Origin: Flavobacterium sp.
GTDB taxonomy: Bacteria; Bacteroidota; Bacteroidia; Flavobacteriales; Flavobacteriaceae
Assembly: GCF_027531905.1 (NCBI RefSeq)
Contig: NZ_JAPZSU010000002.1
Coordinates: 62,001-126,000, forward strand
Length of the DNA: 64,000 bases
Direction of reading: 5' to 3'
This document shows, piece after piece, positions 17,507 through 26,041 of this stretch; positions within the stretch are counted from its first letter, which is position 1, and each line of letters begins with the position of its first letter. The notes beneath the pieces are model-generated. The model saw nothing but the letters and a program-made list of their open reading frames with translations, made no database searches and was not told the origin of the DNA. Made by a program: the position numbers and the translations under genes.

Positions 17507-18868
17507 TTAAAAGTGGATAATCTTTAGTGTTTTACTTTTTCGAATTTGACTTTGGATTATATTTTTAGCATCTCGATTGTTTTGCATAGGCACTAAAATA
17601 TTTTTTAATATTTCTGGATTTGTAATCTGATAATTTAAATCATAAAAAGCATATCCTTTGTAAATTCCGTTTTCAATAAGCACTGCGGAACGCTCGCTGA
17701 TGTTGCGACCTTTGTCTATTACAATCATATTTTGCGTCTCAAAATCATTTTCTTTGAGGAATTGATGTACCCTTTGATTGTAATCTTCTGGGGTGATTTC
17801 TCCTATGCAAGCTCCGTCACATTCTTTTATTCCGTATTGAAAACATTCTTTTTTGGATTGATACAAGCCTGTCAATTTTTGACACAAATGATATTTAGTT
17901 GTAATCTTGAACAAGGTGTTTTTGGCTTCCTGCAAAGAAGAAAATGAAGTGATTTCTTTTTTTCTTCCATCGTATTTTTGAATTTTTAGGTTCAAATAGC
18001 CATTTTTGTCCTTCTCGGTATAAAGCGCCAATTGAAAAATACTTTTGCGTTGGGCACGGTTTAGTATTGGTTTATTGATTTTTATTTCTTCACTTTCTTT
18101 GAGCAACGCAATCAATTCGCTTCCAGTTTCTTCATAAGTTACGGCAAAAACTTCGGTTTGAATTTTTTTACACTTATTGGATTTGCCAGTAAAATGTTGG
18201 TTGATTCTTTTTTTTATGTTTCGGCTTTTGCCAATATAAATTAGGTTGCCTTTGTCGTTATGGATGTAATAAATTCCGGTTCTAGAAGGCATACTTTGTA
18301 CAATATCCAAGAGTTTTGGAGCGATTCCTTTTTCGATTTCGGTTTTGATTAGCTCTTTTATGATTGTTTTTTCGACATCTTTTTCGAGTAATAACTTAAA
18401 AAGTTTTACGGTTGCCATAGCGTCTCCACTTGCACGATGTCTATCCGACATTGGAATTCCCAATGCTCGGACTAATTTCCCTAAACTGTGTGAAGGTTGT
18501 TCTGGTAATAGTTTTTGAGACAATTCTACGGTACACAGGGTTTTTAGATTGAAATCATACCCTAGTCTGCGAAATTCTGTTCTTAAGATTCTATAGTCAA
18601 AACTGGCATTGTGGGCAACCAAGACACAGTCGGATGTAATTTCGATGATGCGTTTGGCTACTTCAAAAAACTTAGGTGCAGAGCGCAGCATAGCATTATT
18701 GATGCCCGTAAGCTTAACCACAAACGGTTGAATTGGAATTTCGGGATTGACAAGACTTATAAATTGGTCTACGATTTCGTGACCGTCAAATTTATAAATA
18801 GCAATCTCGGTGATTCCTTCTTCGTTAAATTGTCCTCCAGTGGTTTCTATGTCAAGTATTGCGTACAA
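17507..18868 (-). CDS. DnaQ-type 3'-5' exonuclease fused to a UvrC-like GIY-YIG nuclease
   Basis: A 453-residue fusion. Residues 1-160 are a DEDDh exonuclease of the DNA polymerase III epsilon family: Asp6/Glu8 (LDIETTGG), Asp91 (HNASFDYRILR), His144 and Asp149 (DRHRASGDA). Residues about 195-275 are a GIY-YIG endonuclease of the UvrC N-terminal type (GIYYIHNDKGNLIYIGKSRN, then ELIALLKESEEIK). The architecture resembles proteins annotated as epsilon-like subunit or Cho-like nuclease. The start is TTG at 18868 (LYAILDIETTGG); the only other in-frame start-like codon before an upstream stop is CTG at 18874. A role in repair is inferred. Confidence 0.88.
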   Translation of the reverse strand: MYAILDIETTGGQFNEEGITEIAIYKFDGHEIVDQFISLVNPEIPIQPFVVKLTGINNAMLRSAPKFFEVAKRIIEITSDCVLVAHNASFDYRILRTEFRRLGYDFNLKTLCTVELSQKLLPEQPSHSLGKLVRALGIPMSDRHRASGDAMATVKLFKLLLEKDVEKTIIKELIKTEIEKGIAPKLLDIVQSMPSRTGIYYIHNDKGNLIYIGKSRNIKKRINQHFTGKSNKCKKIQTEVFAVTYEETGSELIALLKESEEIKINKPILNRAQRKSIFQLALYTEKDKNGYLNLKIQKYDGRKKEITSFSSLQEAKNTLFKITTKYHLCQKLTGLYQSKKECFQYGIKECDGACIGEITPEDYNQRVHQFLKENDFETQNMIVIDKGRNISERSAVLIENGIYKGYAFYDLNYQITNPEILKNILVPMQNNRDAKNIIQSQIRKSKTLKIIHF

Positions 18869-18869
18869 A

Positions 18870-18908
18870 TTCAGTGTTCAGTTTTCAGTTTATAGTAATC
18901 AGTTTATA
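18870..18908 (-). repeat. AACTG-rich short repeat tract between yggS and the exonuclease gene
   Basis: On the minus strand the tract contains four CTGA units spaced about 10-16 nt, for example AAACTGAAAACTGAACACTG. The same kind of sequence occurs inside yggS at 19034-19069 in the same orientation. Confidence 0.65.
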
Positions 18909-18941
18909 AATCTTAAATCCTTAATTAGGGACGGTATATAT

Positions 18942-19601
18942 TTATCTTCCGCCAAAGATACTGCTTCCAATTCTAACCATAGTGCTGCCGCATGCTATAG
19001 CTAATGGATAATCGCCCGACATTCCCATAGAAATAGTTTTCAGTTCACAGTTTTCGGTTTTTAGTTTTTGTAGGGTATCAAAAATAGCTTTCAAATGTGT
19101 AAACTCTTTTTTGATTTGGTTTTGATTATCTGTAAAAGTTGCCATTCCCATTAATCCAACTATTCTAATATTCTTCATCTGATTAAAAGTGGAAGAGTTG
19201 AGCAAATTATGTAATTCTACTTCATCTAGACCAAATTTTGATTCTTCTTCGGCGATATACATTTGTAATAAACAATCAATAACTCGGTTGTTTTTTTGAG
19301 CTTGTTTATTGATTTCTTCTAATAGTTTTAGACTGTCGACTCCGTGAATCAATTGTACAAATGGAGCCATATATTTTACTTTATTGGTTTGAACGTGCCC
19401 AATCATATGCCATTCAATATCCTTGGGCATTTGTTCCCATTTGTCGACCATTTCTTGGATTTTATTTTCTCCAAAAATGCGTTGCCCCGCTGTGTAGGCT
19501 TCCATTAAATCGGTTACGGGTTTTGTTTTTGAAACGGCAACAAGCGTAACGTTTTCAGGAAGGGAGTTTTTTATTTTTAGTAAATTTTCAGCTATTGCCA
19601 T
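18942..19601 (-). CDS. YggS family PLP-binding protein
   Basis: A 219-residue fold-type III PLP protein of the YggS/PLPBP family, involved in pyridoxal phosphate homeostasis rather than a known catalytic step. PLP binds Lys25 in VAVSKTKPV. Other family blocks are FGENKIQEMVDKW, WHMIGHVQTNKVKYM, GLMGMAT, ISMGMSGDYPLAI and GSTMVRIGSSIFG. Residues just before ISMGMS (KLKTENCELKT) are encoded by the AACTG-type repeat, so this loop has probably been rewritten by repeat sequence without breaking the frame. It lies 73 nt upstream of the exonuclease gene on the same strand. Confidence 0.93.
   Translation of the reverse strand: MAIAENLLKIKNSLPENVTLVAVSKTKPVTDLMEAYTAGQRIFGENKIQEMVDKWEQMPKDIEWHMIGHVQTNKVKYMAPFVQLIHGVDSLKLLEEINKQAQKNNRVIDCLLQMYIAEEESKFGLDEVELHNLLNSSTFNQMKNIRIVGLMGMATFTDNQNQIKKEFTHLKAIFDTLQKLKTENCELKTISMGMSGDYPLAIACGSTMVRIGSSIFGGR
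19034..19069 (-). repeat. AACTG-type repeat inside the yggS coding sequence
   Basis: On the minus strand the DNA reads CCGAAAACTGTGAACTGAAA within a longer A-rich stretch. It encodes TENCELKT in frame. The intergenic tract at 18870-18908 has the same units. Confidence 0.65.
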
Positions 19602-19774
19602 TGCGTTTGTATTAATTCTTTTTTAGAAAGTTTTTTGAATTTAGGAACACAAAGCAAACTTATTAAATTAATACTTGTTTTCATTCATTGGGACTATTCT
19701 TCTTTTATGGAAGAGTAAAATTTATTGTTTATTTAACGATTATGCCAAGTACTATTTATGACTTGAAGTTTTTA

Positions 19775-19809
19775 AGTAAAATAAAACAAGCCCGATAGAC
19801 TCGGGCTTG
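19775..19809 (-). terminator. Terminator of the M1 peptidase gene
   Basis: CAAGCCCGA, loop TAGAC, then TCGGGCTTG form a 9-bp stem. On the minus strand it is followed by TTTTATTTTA. Confidence 0.82.
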
Positions 19810-19833
19810 CTTGGTATCAATTGTTATGATTAT

Positions 19834-22077
19834 TTAATCGAATTTTGATTTCACTTCTGCTTTTGGCCAGCTGTTGTTAGTAACATCTATGTCAGCAGTT
19901 TCTAATTTTGGGTCGATTTGTATTTTTTTAATTGCTTTTGAAGTAGCGTATACTTTTTTGGCAGTGTCATTGTTTTTTCTCCAAATTTGTGCTGGATATT
20001 TAAAGTTTTCAGTTGTACCATCTTCATAAGTTAATTCTACTAAAATTGGCATAATCAACCCACCTGGCTTGTTGAATTCTACTTCATAAAAGAATTTAGG
20101 AGCATTTAAACTTGCTTTTTCTTCTGCAGTTAGTTTTTCGTTTACATAGTCAGCTAGTAACTTGAATTCTTCAACCTTCAATGCTTTCTTATCAGTTTCT
20201 TTTAATTCAGAGTTAGTTCCTTCAACTAAGTAAACAAAAGGTCCTTTTTCTTCACCAAAACGACCTCTACGAACTTTTGCATTTTTTAATTCGGTAGTAG
20301 GAGTATCGGTTACATAATATTGCTTTACTTCATTTATTCCTATGTCAACAAAGTCAGTTGAGTAAAACCAACCTCTCCAAAACCAGTCTAAGTCAAATGC
20401 AGAAGCATCTTCCATCGTTCTGAAAAAGTCTTCTGGAGTTGGATGTTTAAATTTCCAACGGTTAGCGTAAGTTTTGAATGCGTGGTCAAATAATTCGCGA
20501 CCCATAACTGTTTCTCTCAAAATATTCAATGCCGTTGCTGGTTTTCCGTAAGCATTATTTCCAAATTGAATAATACTTTCAGAGTTACTCATAATTGGCT
20601 CTAAGAATTTTTGGTCTCCACTCATATAAGGAACAATATTTTTTGCTGGCCCTCTTCTAGATGGGAAATTAGTACCTAATTCTTGCTCCGCCATATATTC
20701 CATAAAAGAGTTCAATCCTTCATCCATCCATGTCCACTGACGTTCGTCAGAATTAACAATCATTGGGAAGAAGTTGTGTCCTACCTCGTGAACGATTACA
20801 CCAATCATTCCATTCTTTACTTGTGGACTCGTTACTCCATTTGCGTCTGGACGACCAAAATTCCAACAAATCATTGGGTATTCCATTCCTTGGTCTTCTG
20901 CAGAAACAGATACTGCTTTTGGATAAGGATAATCAAAAGTGTGTGATGAATAACTTTTTAAAGTATGAGCAACGGTTCTAGTTGAAGTCTCTCCCCATAA
21001 TGGATTGGCTTCTTTTGGATATACAGAAGTAGCCATTACAGTTTTTTCACTAAGTTTTACTGCCATTGCATCAAAAATGAATTTTCTAGAAGTGGCAATT
21101 CCAAAATCTCTTACGTTTTTGGCGCTAAATTTCCAAGTTTTCTTTTTGGTTGAGAACCCTTTTTCAGCAGCTTCAGCTTCTGCTTGCGTAACGATTACTA
21201 CTGGATTGTCAAAACTCTTTTTAGCTAGCTCGTAACGTTTCATTTGCTCTGCTGTAAAAACTTCTGCCGGGTTCAATAATTCACCTGTTGCTTCCATCAC
21301 GTGATCAGCGGGAACAGTAATGTTTACGTCAAAATTTCCAAATGGCAATGCAAATTCTCCGCTTCCCCAAAATTGTTGGTTTTGCCACCCTTCAACGTCA
21401 TTGTAAACCGCCATTCTTGGATAAAATTGAGCAATTACATACAATTTATTGCCGTCTTTTTCGAAGAATTCATAGCCTGAACGACCTCCGTCTTGTTGGT
21501 AATTGTTGATGTTGTACCACCATTTTACAGAAAAAGTGATTTTTTCTCCTGGTTTCATTGGTGTTGGTAAATCAATACGCATCATTGTTTGATTTACGGT
21601 ATAAGTCATTGGGTTTCCTTTCGCATCTTTTACATACTCTAGCTTAAATCCTCTATCTAAACCTTGTTTTAAATATTCATTAGCAAATTTACTTGGCGCC
21701 ATAGTTGCCTCAATTCGTTCACTCTCAGCAAGTGGTGATTGAGAGTTTTTTGCGGCTTGATTTTGGTCCATTTGTAACCAAAGGTATTCTAGTTTGTCTG
21801 GAGAATTATTGTAATAAGTAATGGTTTCTGCACCACTTAATCTTGAATTTTTATCATCTAATTCGATGTCTATTTTATAATCAGCTTGTTGTTGGTAATA
21901 GGCTGGGCCTGGGGCTCCTGCAGCAGTACGAAACATATTAGGTGTAGCCAACAAATCATACATTTGGCTGAACTTATTGGTATCGTATTTACCTTGTTGT
22001 TTTGGTGGTGTTGGGGTGGTTTTTTCTTGGGCAAATAGCATTGCCGGAAAGAGTAGGAGTAGGGTAGCTTTTTTCAT
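19834..22077 (-). CDS. M1 family metallopeptidase (exported)
   Basis: A 747-residue M1 zinc peptidase with a signal peptide (MKKATLLLLFPAMLFAQ). The zinc site is complete: His430-Glu431-Val-Gly-His434 and Glu453 (MDEGLNSF). The substrate-binding motif is DQGMEYP (GMEY 397-400), the usual variant of GxMEN. The N-terminal beta domain covers about 65-270. A C-terminal region after about 640 has Ig-like character. It probably trims peptides in the periplasm or at the surface. A paralogue is encoded at 45267. The DUF6702 gene upstream (62 nt) is a common companion of this peptidase type. Confidence 0.92.
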   Translation of the reverse strand: MKKATLLLLFPAMLFAQEKTTPTPPKQQGKYDTNKFSQMYDLLATPNMFRTAAGAPGPAYYQQQADYKIDIELDDKNSRLSGAETITYYNNSPDKLEYLWLQMDQNQAAKNSQSPLAESERIEATMAPSKFANEYLKQGLDRGFKLEYVKDAKGNPMTYTVNQTMMRIDLPTPMKPGEKITFSVKWWYNINNYQQDGGRSGYEFFEKDGNKLYVIAQFYPRMAVYNDVEGWQNQQFWGSGEFALPFGNFDVNITVPADHVMEATGELLNPAEVFTAEQMKRYELAKKSFDNPVVIVTQAEAEAAEKGFSTKKKTWKFSAKNVRDFGIATSRKFIFDAMAVKLSEKTVMATSVYPKEANPLWGETSTRTVAHTLKSYSSHTFDYPYPKAVSVSAEDQGMEYPMICWNFGRPDANGVTSPQVKNGMIGVIVHEVGHNFFPMIVNSDERQWTWMDEGLNSFMEYMAEQELGTNFPSRRGPAKNIVPYMSGDQKFLEPIMSNSESIIQFGNNAYGKPATALNILRETVMGRELFDHAFKTYANRWKFKHPTPEDFFRTMEDASAFDLDWFWRGWFYSTDFVDIGINEVKQYYVTDTPTTELKNAKVRRGRFGEEKGPFVYLVEGTNSELKETDKKALKVEEFKLLADYVNEKLTAEEKASLNAPKFFYEVEFNKPGGLIMPILVELTYEDGTTENFKYPAQIWRKNNDTAKKVYATSKAIKKIQIDPKLETADIDVTNNSWPKAEVKSKFD

Positions 22078-22138
22078 AAATAAAATAGAAATTTAAGTCC
22101 GTGAAAATAGCAATTTTAACGGAACTACTTTCTTTTTA

Positions 22139-22642
22139 TTAGTACTTTAACATTTGTATCTTTGATGAATCGCTAAAGTTTAGGCTATTTTTTGTGCCAT
22201 TTGCTGTAAAATGCATAATGTTTTGCTGGTCTGAGTTCCAATCCATCAATAAAGAATTCTGAATGTTTAGGTTTTGAATTTTTGCGATTTCTTTAATTGT
22301 CAAGTAAGTAACCAGAACATCTTCTTCGACTTCACTTGATATGTAATTTAAAGTTTGGGATTGTCCATTTACTTTTAGAATTAAATTTTCTGAAAAGTAT
22401 TTTTTTAGCAAAACCAGCTCTTCAGGTTTCTCAGAACCAATTCCAATTGAAGTTTTTTTATGATACTTTTTTTCTAACGCTTTGTTTAAATCATCTAAGA
22501 AAATTCTTGAAGTGATTTGTATCCTTTTCTTTTCAGGTACAAATTGAGCTTGAAAAATAGCCACATAAAATTTATGCATTTCAAAGGACGAAAGGCTAAT
22601 GGTTAAGAAGAATAGTCCGAAGAGTAAAACAGTTTTTTTCAT
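22139..22642 (-). CDS. DUF6702 family exported protein
   Basis: A 167-residue protein with a signal peptide (MKKTVLLFGLFFLTISLSSF) followed by HKFYVAIFQAQFVPEKKRIQ, which I recognise as the start of the DUF6702 family. The remainder is predicted beta-rich (ITSRIFLDDLNKAL, LVTYLTIKEI). It is encoded 62 nt upstream of the M1 peptidase on the same strand. Co-occurrence with M1 peptidases suggests a shared envelope role, but no activity is known. Confidence 0.8.
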   Translation of the reverse strand: MKKTVLLFGLFFLTISLSSFEMHKFYVAIFQAQFVPEKKRIQITSRIFLDDLNKALEKKYHKKTSIGIGSEKPEELVLLKKYFSENLILKVNGQSQTLNYISSEVEEDVLVTYLTIKEIAKIQNLNIQNSLLMDWNSDQQNIMHFTANGTKNSLNFSDSSKIQMLKY

Positions 22643-22646
22643 TTTC

Positions 22647-22654
22647 CAAAAGTA
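22647..22654 (-). promoter_or_regulatory. -7 promoter box of the DUF6702-M1 peptidase pair
   Basis: On the minus strand TACTTTTG ends 4 nt before the ATG at 22642. No clear -33 element at the usual distance. Again consistent with a leaderless message. Confidence 0.48.
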
Positions 22655-22898
22655 GTTAAACTTTTAAATTCTTTGTTCTTGCTATTCAAAAATTCATTTA
22701 TCCAAAATAAAACGTTTTGCTTTTAATATTAATGGAGGATTTGTCTTTTTTAAAGTACAAATACGATCAATTTTTCTTTGATTGCTAAAGTTTAGAAATA
22801 AAGTCAGTTACAAATCGATTGGCCACTTTGTTTCTATAAGTAATTTTTTATCTTACAAAAAATTGATTTATAAACGAAAAATATTGATCGTGATGAGC

Positions 22899-23627
22899 TT
22901 ATAATTTTCCTTCATTGCTATTGAGTTCATTAAAAGTCGAGGCTAATTGAAGCATAGCCACAAGCATTTGGGCTTTGTTATTGGTTTCTATTAACTTGGC
23001 AAAGCTTTTGTTTTCAATGCAATAATATTGAAAGGTATTGATTTTGTCAGCTGCAATATGAAATGATTTTGTGTAAAAATCACTAGTAAATAAGCGTCTT
23101 AACTTGGCTAGATTGGTTTCTTTTTTCTCTACTTCTAGTTCTTTTTTGAGCATTTCTTTCCTGCCAGAAAGCATATTGATTAATCCTCCTATGCCGCCTG
23201 AGTTGGCTTTTAATCTTCTTTCAGCTACAGTATACGATTTTTGATTTTTGGGAATAATTCCAAGATCTCGAGCATTGATATTGGCATATTGATTGATAAT
23301 TACTTCGTCTAGTTCAATGCCTCTTGGAATCATTTCTATGCTGATAAAGTCTTCACAAAAATCATTGGATTGAATTGTTTTTCGAAAGGCTTCAAAACTT
23401 TTGGAAACAAAAAATAATGCATCACCAACTTTTGCTTCAATTTTGAATATTCCATTTTCATCTACTTTTACGCTTTTTTCAGAATTTAAGTTGACCACTT
23501 CAATTTCAGTAAAAATACCTGAATGAGCCATGATTTTTCCTTGGATTACCTTTTCCTCTTTTGCCTGACCAAAAATGCATTGTGTGGCTAAGAAAAAAAA
23601 CAGCGTTTTCGTTTTATTTATTTTCAT
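22899..23627 (-). CDS. CarboxypepD_reg-domain exported protein, tandem paralogue 3
   Basis: A 242-residue protein with a signal peptide (MKINKTKTLFFFLATQCIFGQ). Residues about 27-105 look like a transthyretin-like CarboxypepD_reg domain (VIQGKIMAHSGIFTEIEVVN, SVKVDENGIFKIEAKVGD, LDEVIINQY). The rest is shared with its two neighbours: YTVAERRLKA, LSGRKEMLKKELEVEKKE, SDFYTKSFHI and FQYYCIENKSF. No known catalytic motif is visible. Its start overlaps the end of paralogue 2 by 14 nt, indicating translational coupling. Function unknown. Confidence 0.82.
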   Translation of the reverse strand: MKINKTKTLFFFLATQCIFGQAKEEKVIQGKIMAHSGIFTEIEVVNLNSEKSVKVDENGIFKIEAKVGDALFFVSKSFEAFRKTIQSNDFCEDFISIEMIPRGIELDEVIINQYANINARDLGIIPKNQKSYTVAERRLKANSGGIGGLINMLSGRKEMLKKELEVEKKETNLAKLRRLFTSDFYTKSFHIAADKINTFQYYCIENKSFAKLIETNNKAQMLVAMLQLASTFNELNSNEGKL

Positions 23628-24339
23628 CTGAAATGATTTGGTTGTAGCGTTCGGCTAGTTTGATAATCAAAAACTCACTCATTGTTTTGTTTTTGGCCTT
23701 AATGGAGTTGATAAAACCTTGATCTTCTATACAGAAATACTGAAATCCTTTGATGTAATCTTTGGGAATTTTGAGTTTTTGGGTGTAAAATTCCTCTTCA
23801 AAAAGGTATTCTAGTTTTTCTAAAAGTTTTTCTTTTCTTTCTACTAGAATTTCTTTTTTGAGCATTTCGGTTCTTCCAGATAAAGCATTGAAAATTCCAT
23901 CTAAACTGCCTCGAGTAGCGGTTTGGAGTTTTCTTTCAGCAGGTGTAAAATGTTTGGTTGCTGCGGGTATTCCTAATTTTTCAGCTGAAATTTCGGGTTG
24001 ACTATTGATAATTACATTTTTTAAAACGATACTTTTTAATGTCATTTCAATTTTTAGCTCTTTATTCGAAAGGTCAGTTTTGGTGACAATCTTAGTTAGA
24101 GTTTCAAGATTGACGGCACTAAAAACAATGATATCGCCTTCATTGGCTGGAATTCTGAAATAGCCTTCAATTCTGCTTGTAGTGGCTTGGCGAGTAGTTT
24201 CGTTTCTGATGTTTACGCCATCAATAAAATTAGATTCGACTGAAATTCTACCTTGAATTGTTCTTTCGGAAAGTGATTGACCGAAAAGGAATGGTACCCA
24301 AAAGAGTGATAGTATCAAAAAAGTAAAATTATTCTTCAC
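23614..24339 (-). CDS. CarboxypepD_reg-domain exported protein, tandem paralogue 2
   Basis: A 241-residue paralogue with a signal peptide (MKNNFTFLILSLFWVPFLFGQ). It has the transthyretin-like N-terminal domain (TIQGRISVESNFIDGVNIRN, GYFRIPANEGD, LKNVIINSQ) and the same C-terminal blocks as its neighbours: HFTPAERKLQTA, LSGRTEMLKKEILVERKE, EEFYTQKLKIPKDYI and FQYFCIEDQGF. It overlaps paralogue 1 by 11 nt and paralogue 3 by 14 nt, so the three genes are read from one message. No activity can be assigned. Confidence 0.82.
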   Translation of the reverse strand: MKNNFTFLILSLFWVPFLFGQSLSERTIQGRISVESNFIDGVNIRNETTRQATTSRIEGYFRIPANEGDIIVFSAVNLETLTKIVTKTDLSNKELKIEMTLKSIVLKNVIINSQPEISAEKLGIPAATKHFTPAERKLQTATRGSLDGIFNALSGRTEMLKKEILVERKEKLLEKLEYLFEEEFYTQKLKIPKDYIKGFQYFCIEDQGFINSIKAKNKTMSEFLIIKLAERYNQIISDENK

Positions 24340-25087
24340 TAGACATATTGTTGTTAAAGGTAATTGCTAATTCACTCATTGATAATTCTAATAATTGTTT
24401 ATTTCCAGATGTTAGATAAGAAACTAAATATTGATTTTCTATACAAAAATATCTAAACGAATTTATATACGTTTTTGGGATTTTTAAATTCATCACATAA
24501 AAATCATCTTTATAAAGTGTTTTTAGCCGTTCTAATAAACGTTCTTTTTTCTCAATTTCTAGTTCTTTCTTTAGTCTTTTTGTTCTTCCTGATATTTTAT
24601 TTATAATTGGGTCCAAGGGTGAAGAGCCACCTAAGAGACTCAAAAGATGTGTGGGTTTAAAGTCTCCTGCGGTTTTTAAGCGTCTTTCAGCTGGAGTGTA
24701 TTTTTTTTGATTTTCTGGAATTATCCCTATTTTTTCAGCTGTAATTGTATTGGTATTGATAATCACTTCGTTTAAATCTATTGTTTTTGAGCTTAGCGTT
24801 ACCGATAGCGTAGTGCTTTGATACTCGGTTTTAGTAATTTTTTTTCTTTTTGTTTCTACATTTATTGATGAAAAATGCAAAATATCTCCCAATTGACATT
24901 TGATGGTAAAATGCCCATCAGCATCAGAATTTGTTGTTTTATTTGAACTTTCATTTTTGATTAAAACACCTTCAATTCCTTTATTATTTAAAATCACAGT
25001 TCCTGATATCATTATTTCCTTTTGCTGCTGCCCCTTGGCAATGTTTAGAATAGCTAATTGAAAAAATAAAGTCAACCAAATTTTCAT
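24329..25087 (-). CDS. CarboxypepD_reg-domain exported protein, tandem paralogue 1
   Basis: A 252-residue protein, first of three tandem genes. It has a signal peptide (MKIWLTLFFQLAILNIAKGQ), a transthyretin-like domain (MISGTVILNNKGIEGVLIKN, DADGHFTIKCQLGD, LNEVIINTN) and the shared C-terminal domain: KYTPAERRLKTA, SGRTKRLKKELEIEKKE, DDFYVMNLKIPKTYI and FRYFCIENQYL. It differs from the others by about 15 extra residues before SGR. These are soluble exported proteins with no TonB-receptor barrel or peptidase domain attached, which is unusual for CarboxypepD_reg domains. Confidence 0.82.
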   Translation of the reverse strand: MKIWLTLFFQLAILNIAKGQQQKEIMISGTVILNNKGIEGVLIKNESSNKTTNSDADGHFTIKCQLGDILHFSSINVETKRKKITKTEYQSTTLSVTLSSKTIDLNEVIINTNTITAEKIGIIPENQKKYTPAERRLKTAGDFKPTHLLSLLGGSSPLDPIINKISGRTKRLKKELEIEKKERLLERLKTLYKDDFYVMNLKIPKTYINSFRYFCIENQYLVSYLTSGNKQLLELSMSELAITFNNNMSSEE

Positions 25088-25161
25088 TCCTACTTTTAAA
25101 TTGAATTGTGGTAAAAGTATTTCAATAGCTTGCCAAATAATTATTAAGGGGATGGTAAAAA

Positions 25162-25194
25162 TTTGTTAATTAAAAATTGGTTTTTATACCTTTA
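25162..25194 (+). promoter_or_regulatory. Promoter of pepE
   Basis: TTTG (25162-25165), a 21-nt spacer and TACCTTTA (25187-25194; the last base differs from the consensus). It lies just upstream of the ATG at 25207 and supports that start over an earlier TTG. Confidence 0.6.
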
Positions 25195-25206
25195 GCCCAT
25201 AAAAAA

Positions 25207-25920
25207 ATGAAAATGAGAAAATGTATTATTGCTAGTACGTCTACTTTACATGATGGGGCGTATTTAGAGTATTTATTGGCCGATTTGAAGCACCATTTTG
25301 CGACATGTGAAAGCATTTTGTTTATTCCTTATGCACGCCCAAGCGGTATAACGCATGATGAATATACTCTTAAAGTGGCTCAAGCATTTGCTAAAATTGA
25401 TATTCAAGTAAGAGGAATTCATGAATTTGAGGATCCTAAAAAAGCGATTCAAGAGGCAAAAGGGATTTTTACTGGAGGAGGAAATACGTTTCTTTTAGTG
25501 ACGCAATTGTACAAAAATGAGTTAATGCAGGTGTTGGCGGAAACGGTAAAGAATGAAACCCCATATTTGGGAACCAGTGCTGGAAGTAATATTTGTGGGC
25601 TTAGTATGCAAACTACGAATGATATGCCAATAGTTTATCCACCCAGTTTTCAGACTTTAGGAATAATTCCTTTTAATTTAAATCCACATTATTTGGATCC
25701 AATTCCAGATTCTAAGCACATGGGAGAAACACGTGAAACTAGAATTAAAGAATTTCATGCCTTTAATGCAATTCCAGTTTTAGGTTTAAGAGAGGGGAGT
25801 TGGCTTGAAGTGAAAGGAGAAACTGTTATTTTAAAAGGAGATTTAAAGGCTCGACTGTTTTTGCAAAATCAAGAACCAAAAGAATTAGAAACGGGTTCAG
25901 ATTTGAGTGGATTAAAATAA
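25207..25920 (+). CDS. pepE: Dipeptidase PepE (peptidase S51)
   Basis: A 237-residue cytoplasmic alpha-aspartyl dipeptidase that cleaves N-terminal Asp-X dipeptides. The nucleophile is Ser124 in the elbow LGTSAGSNICG; the catalytic His is probably His161 (NLNPHYLDP). TGGGNTFLLV and ARPSGITHDEYT are further family blocks. The open frame extends to 25177, but the promoter lies inside that extension, so the start is ATG 25207 (MKMRKCIIAST) or the ATG two codons later. Followed by a strong terminator. Confidence 0.93.
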   Translation: MKMRKCIIASTSTLHDGAYLEYLLADLKHHFATCESILFIPYARPSGITHDEYTLKVAQAFAKIDIQVRGIHEFEDPKKAIQEAKGIFTGGGNTFLLVTQLYKNELMQVLAETVKNETPYLGTSAGSNICGLSMQTTNDMPIVYPPSFQTLGIIPFNLNPHYLDPIPDSKHMGETRETRIKEFHAFNAIPVLGLREGSWLEVKGETVILKGDLKARLFLQNQEPKELETGSDLSGLK

Positions 25921-25951
25921 AAAAAGCCGAAACATAAGTTTCGGCTTTTTT
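25921..25951. terminator. Bidirectional terminator, pepE / tRNA-Gly
   Basis: AAAAGCCGAAAC, a four-base loop, then GTTTCGGCTTTTTT. It ends pepE and, on the other strand, lies directly after the 3' end of the first tRNA-Gly. Confidence 0.9.
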
Positions 25952-25955
25952 AAAG

Positions 25956-26028
<73 letters not shown>

Positions 26029-26041
26029 ATTAATTTTGAAG

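Noticed and set aside
18870-19069. AACTG-type tracts as a CRISPR-like array
   Set aside because: Units are short, irregularly spaced and partly inside a coding sequence; there are no constant-length spacers and no cas genes.
22643-22898. 256-bp spacer between the DUF6702 and CarboxypepD_reg genes as a small RNA locus
   Set aside because: It is AT-rich with no strong hairpin followed by a T-run; apart from the DUF6702 -7 box I see nothing that can be supported.
25112-25137. TTTG and TACTTTTA on the minus strand as the promoter of the CarboxypepD_reg genes
   Set aside because: The spacer is only 14 nt, too short for the Bacteroidota promoter type; not listed.
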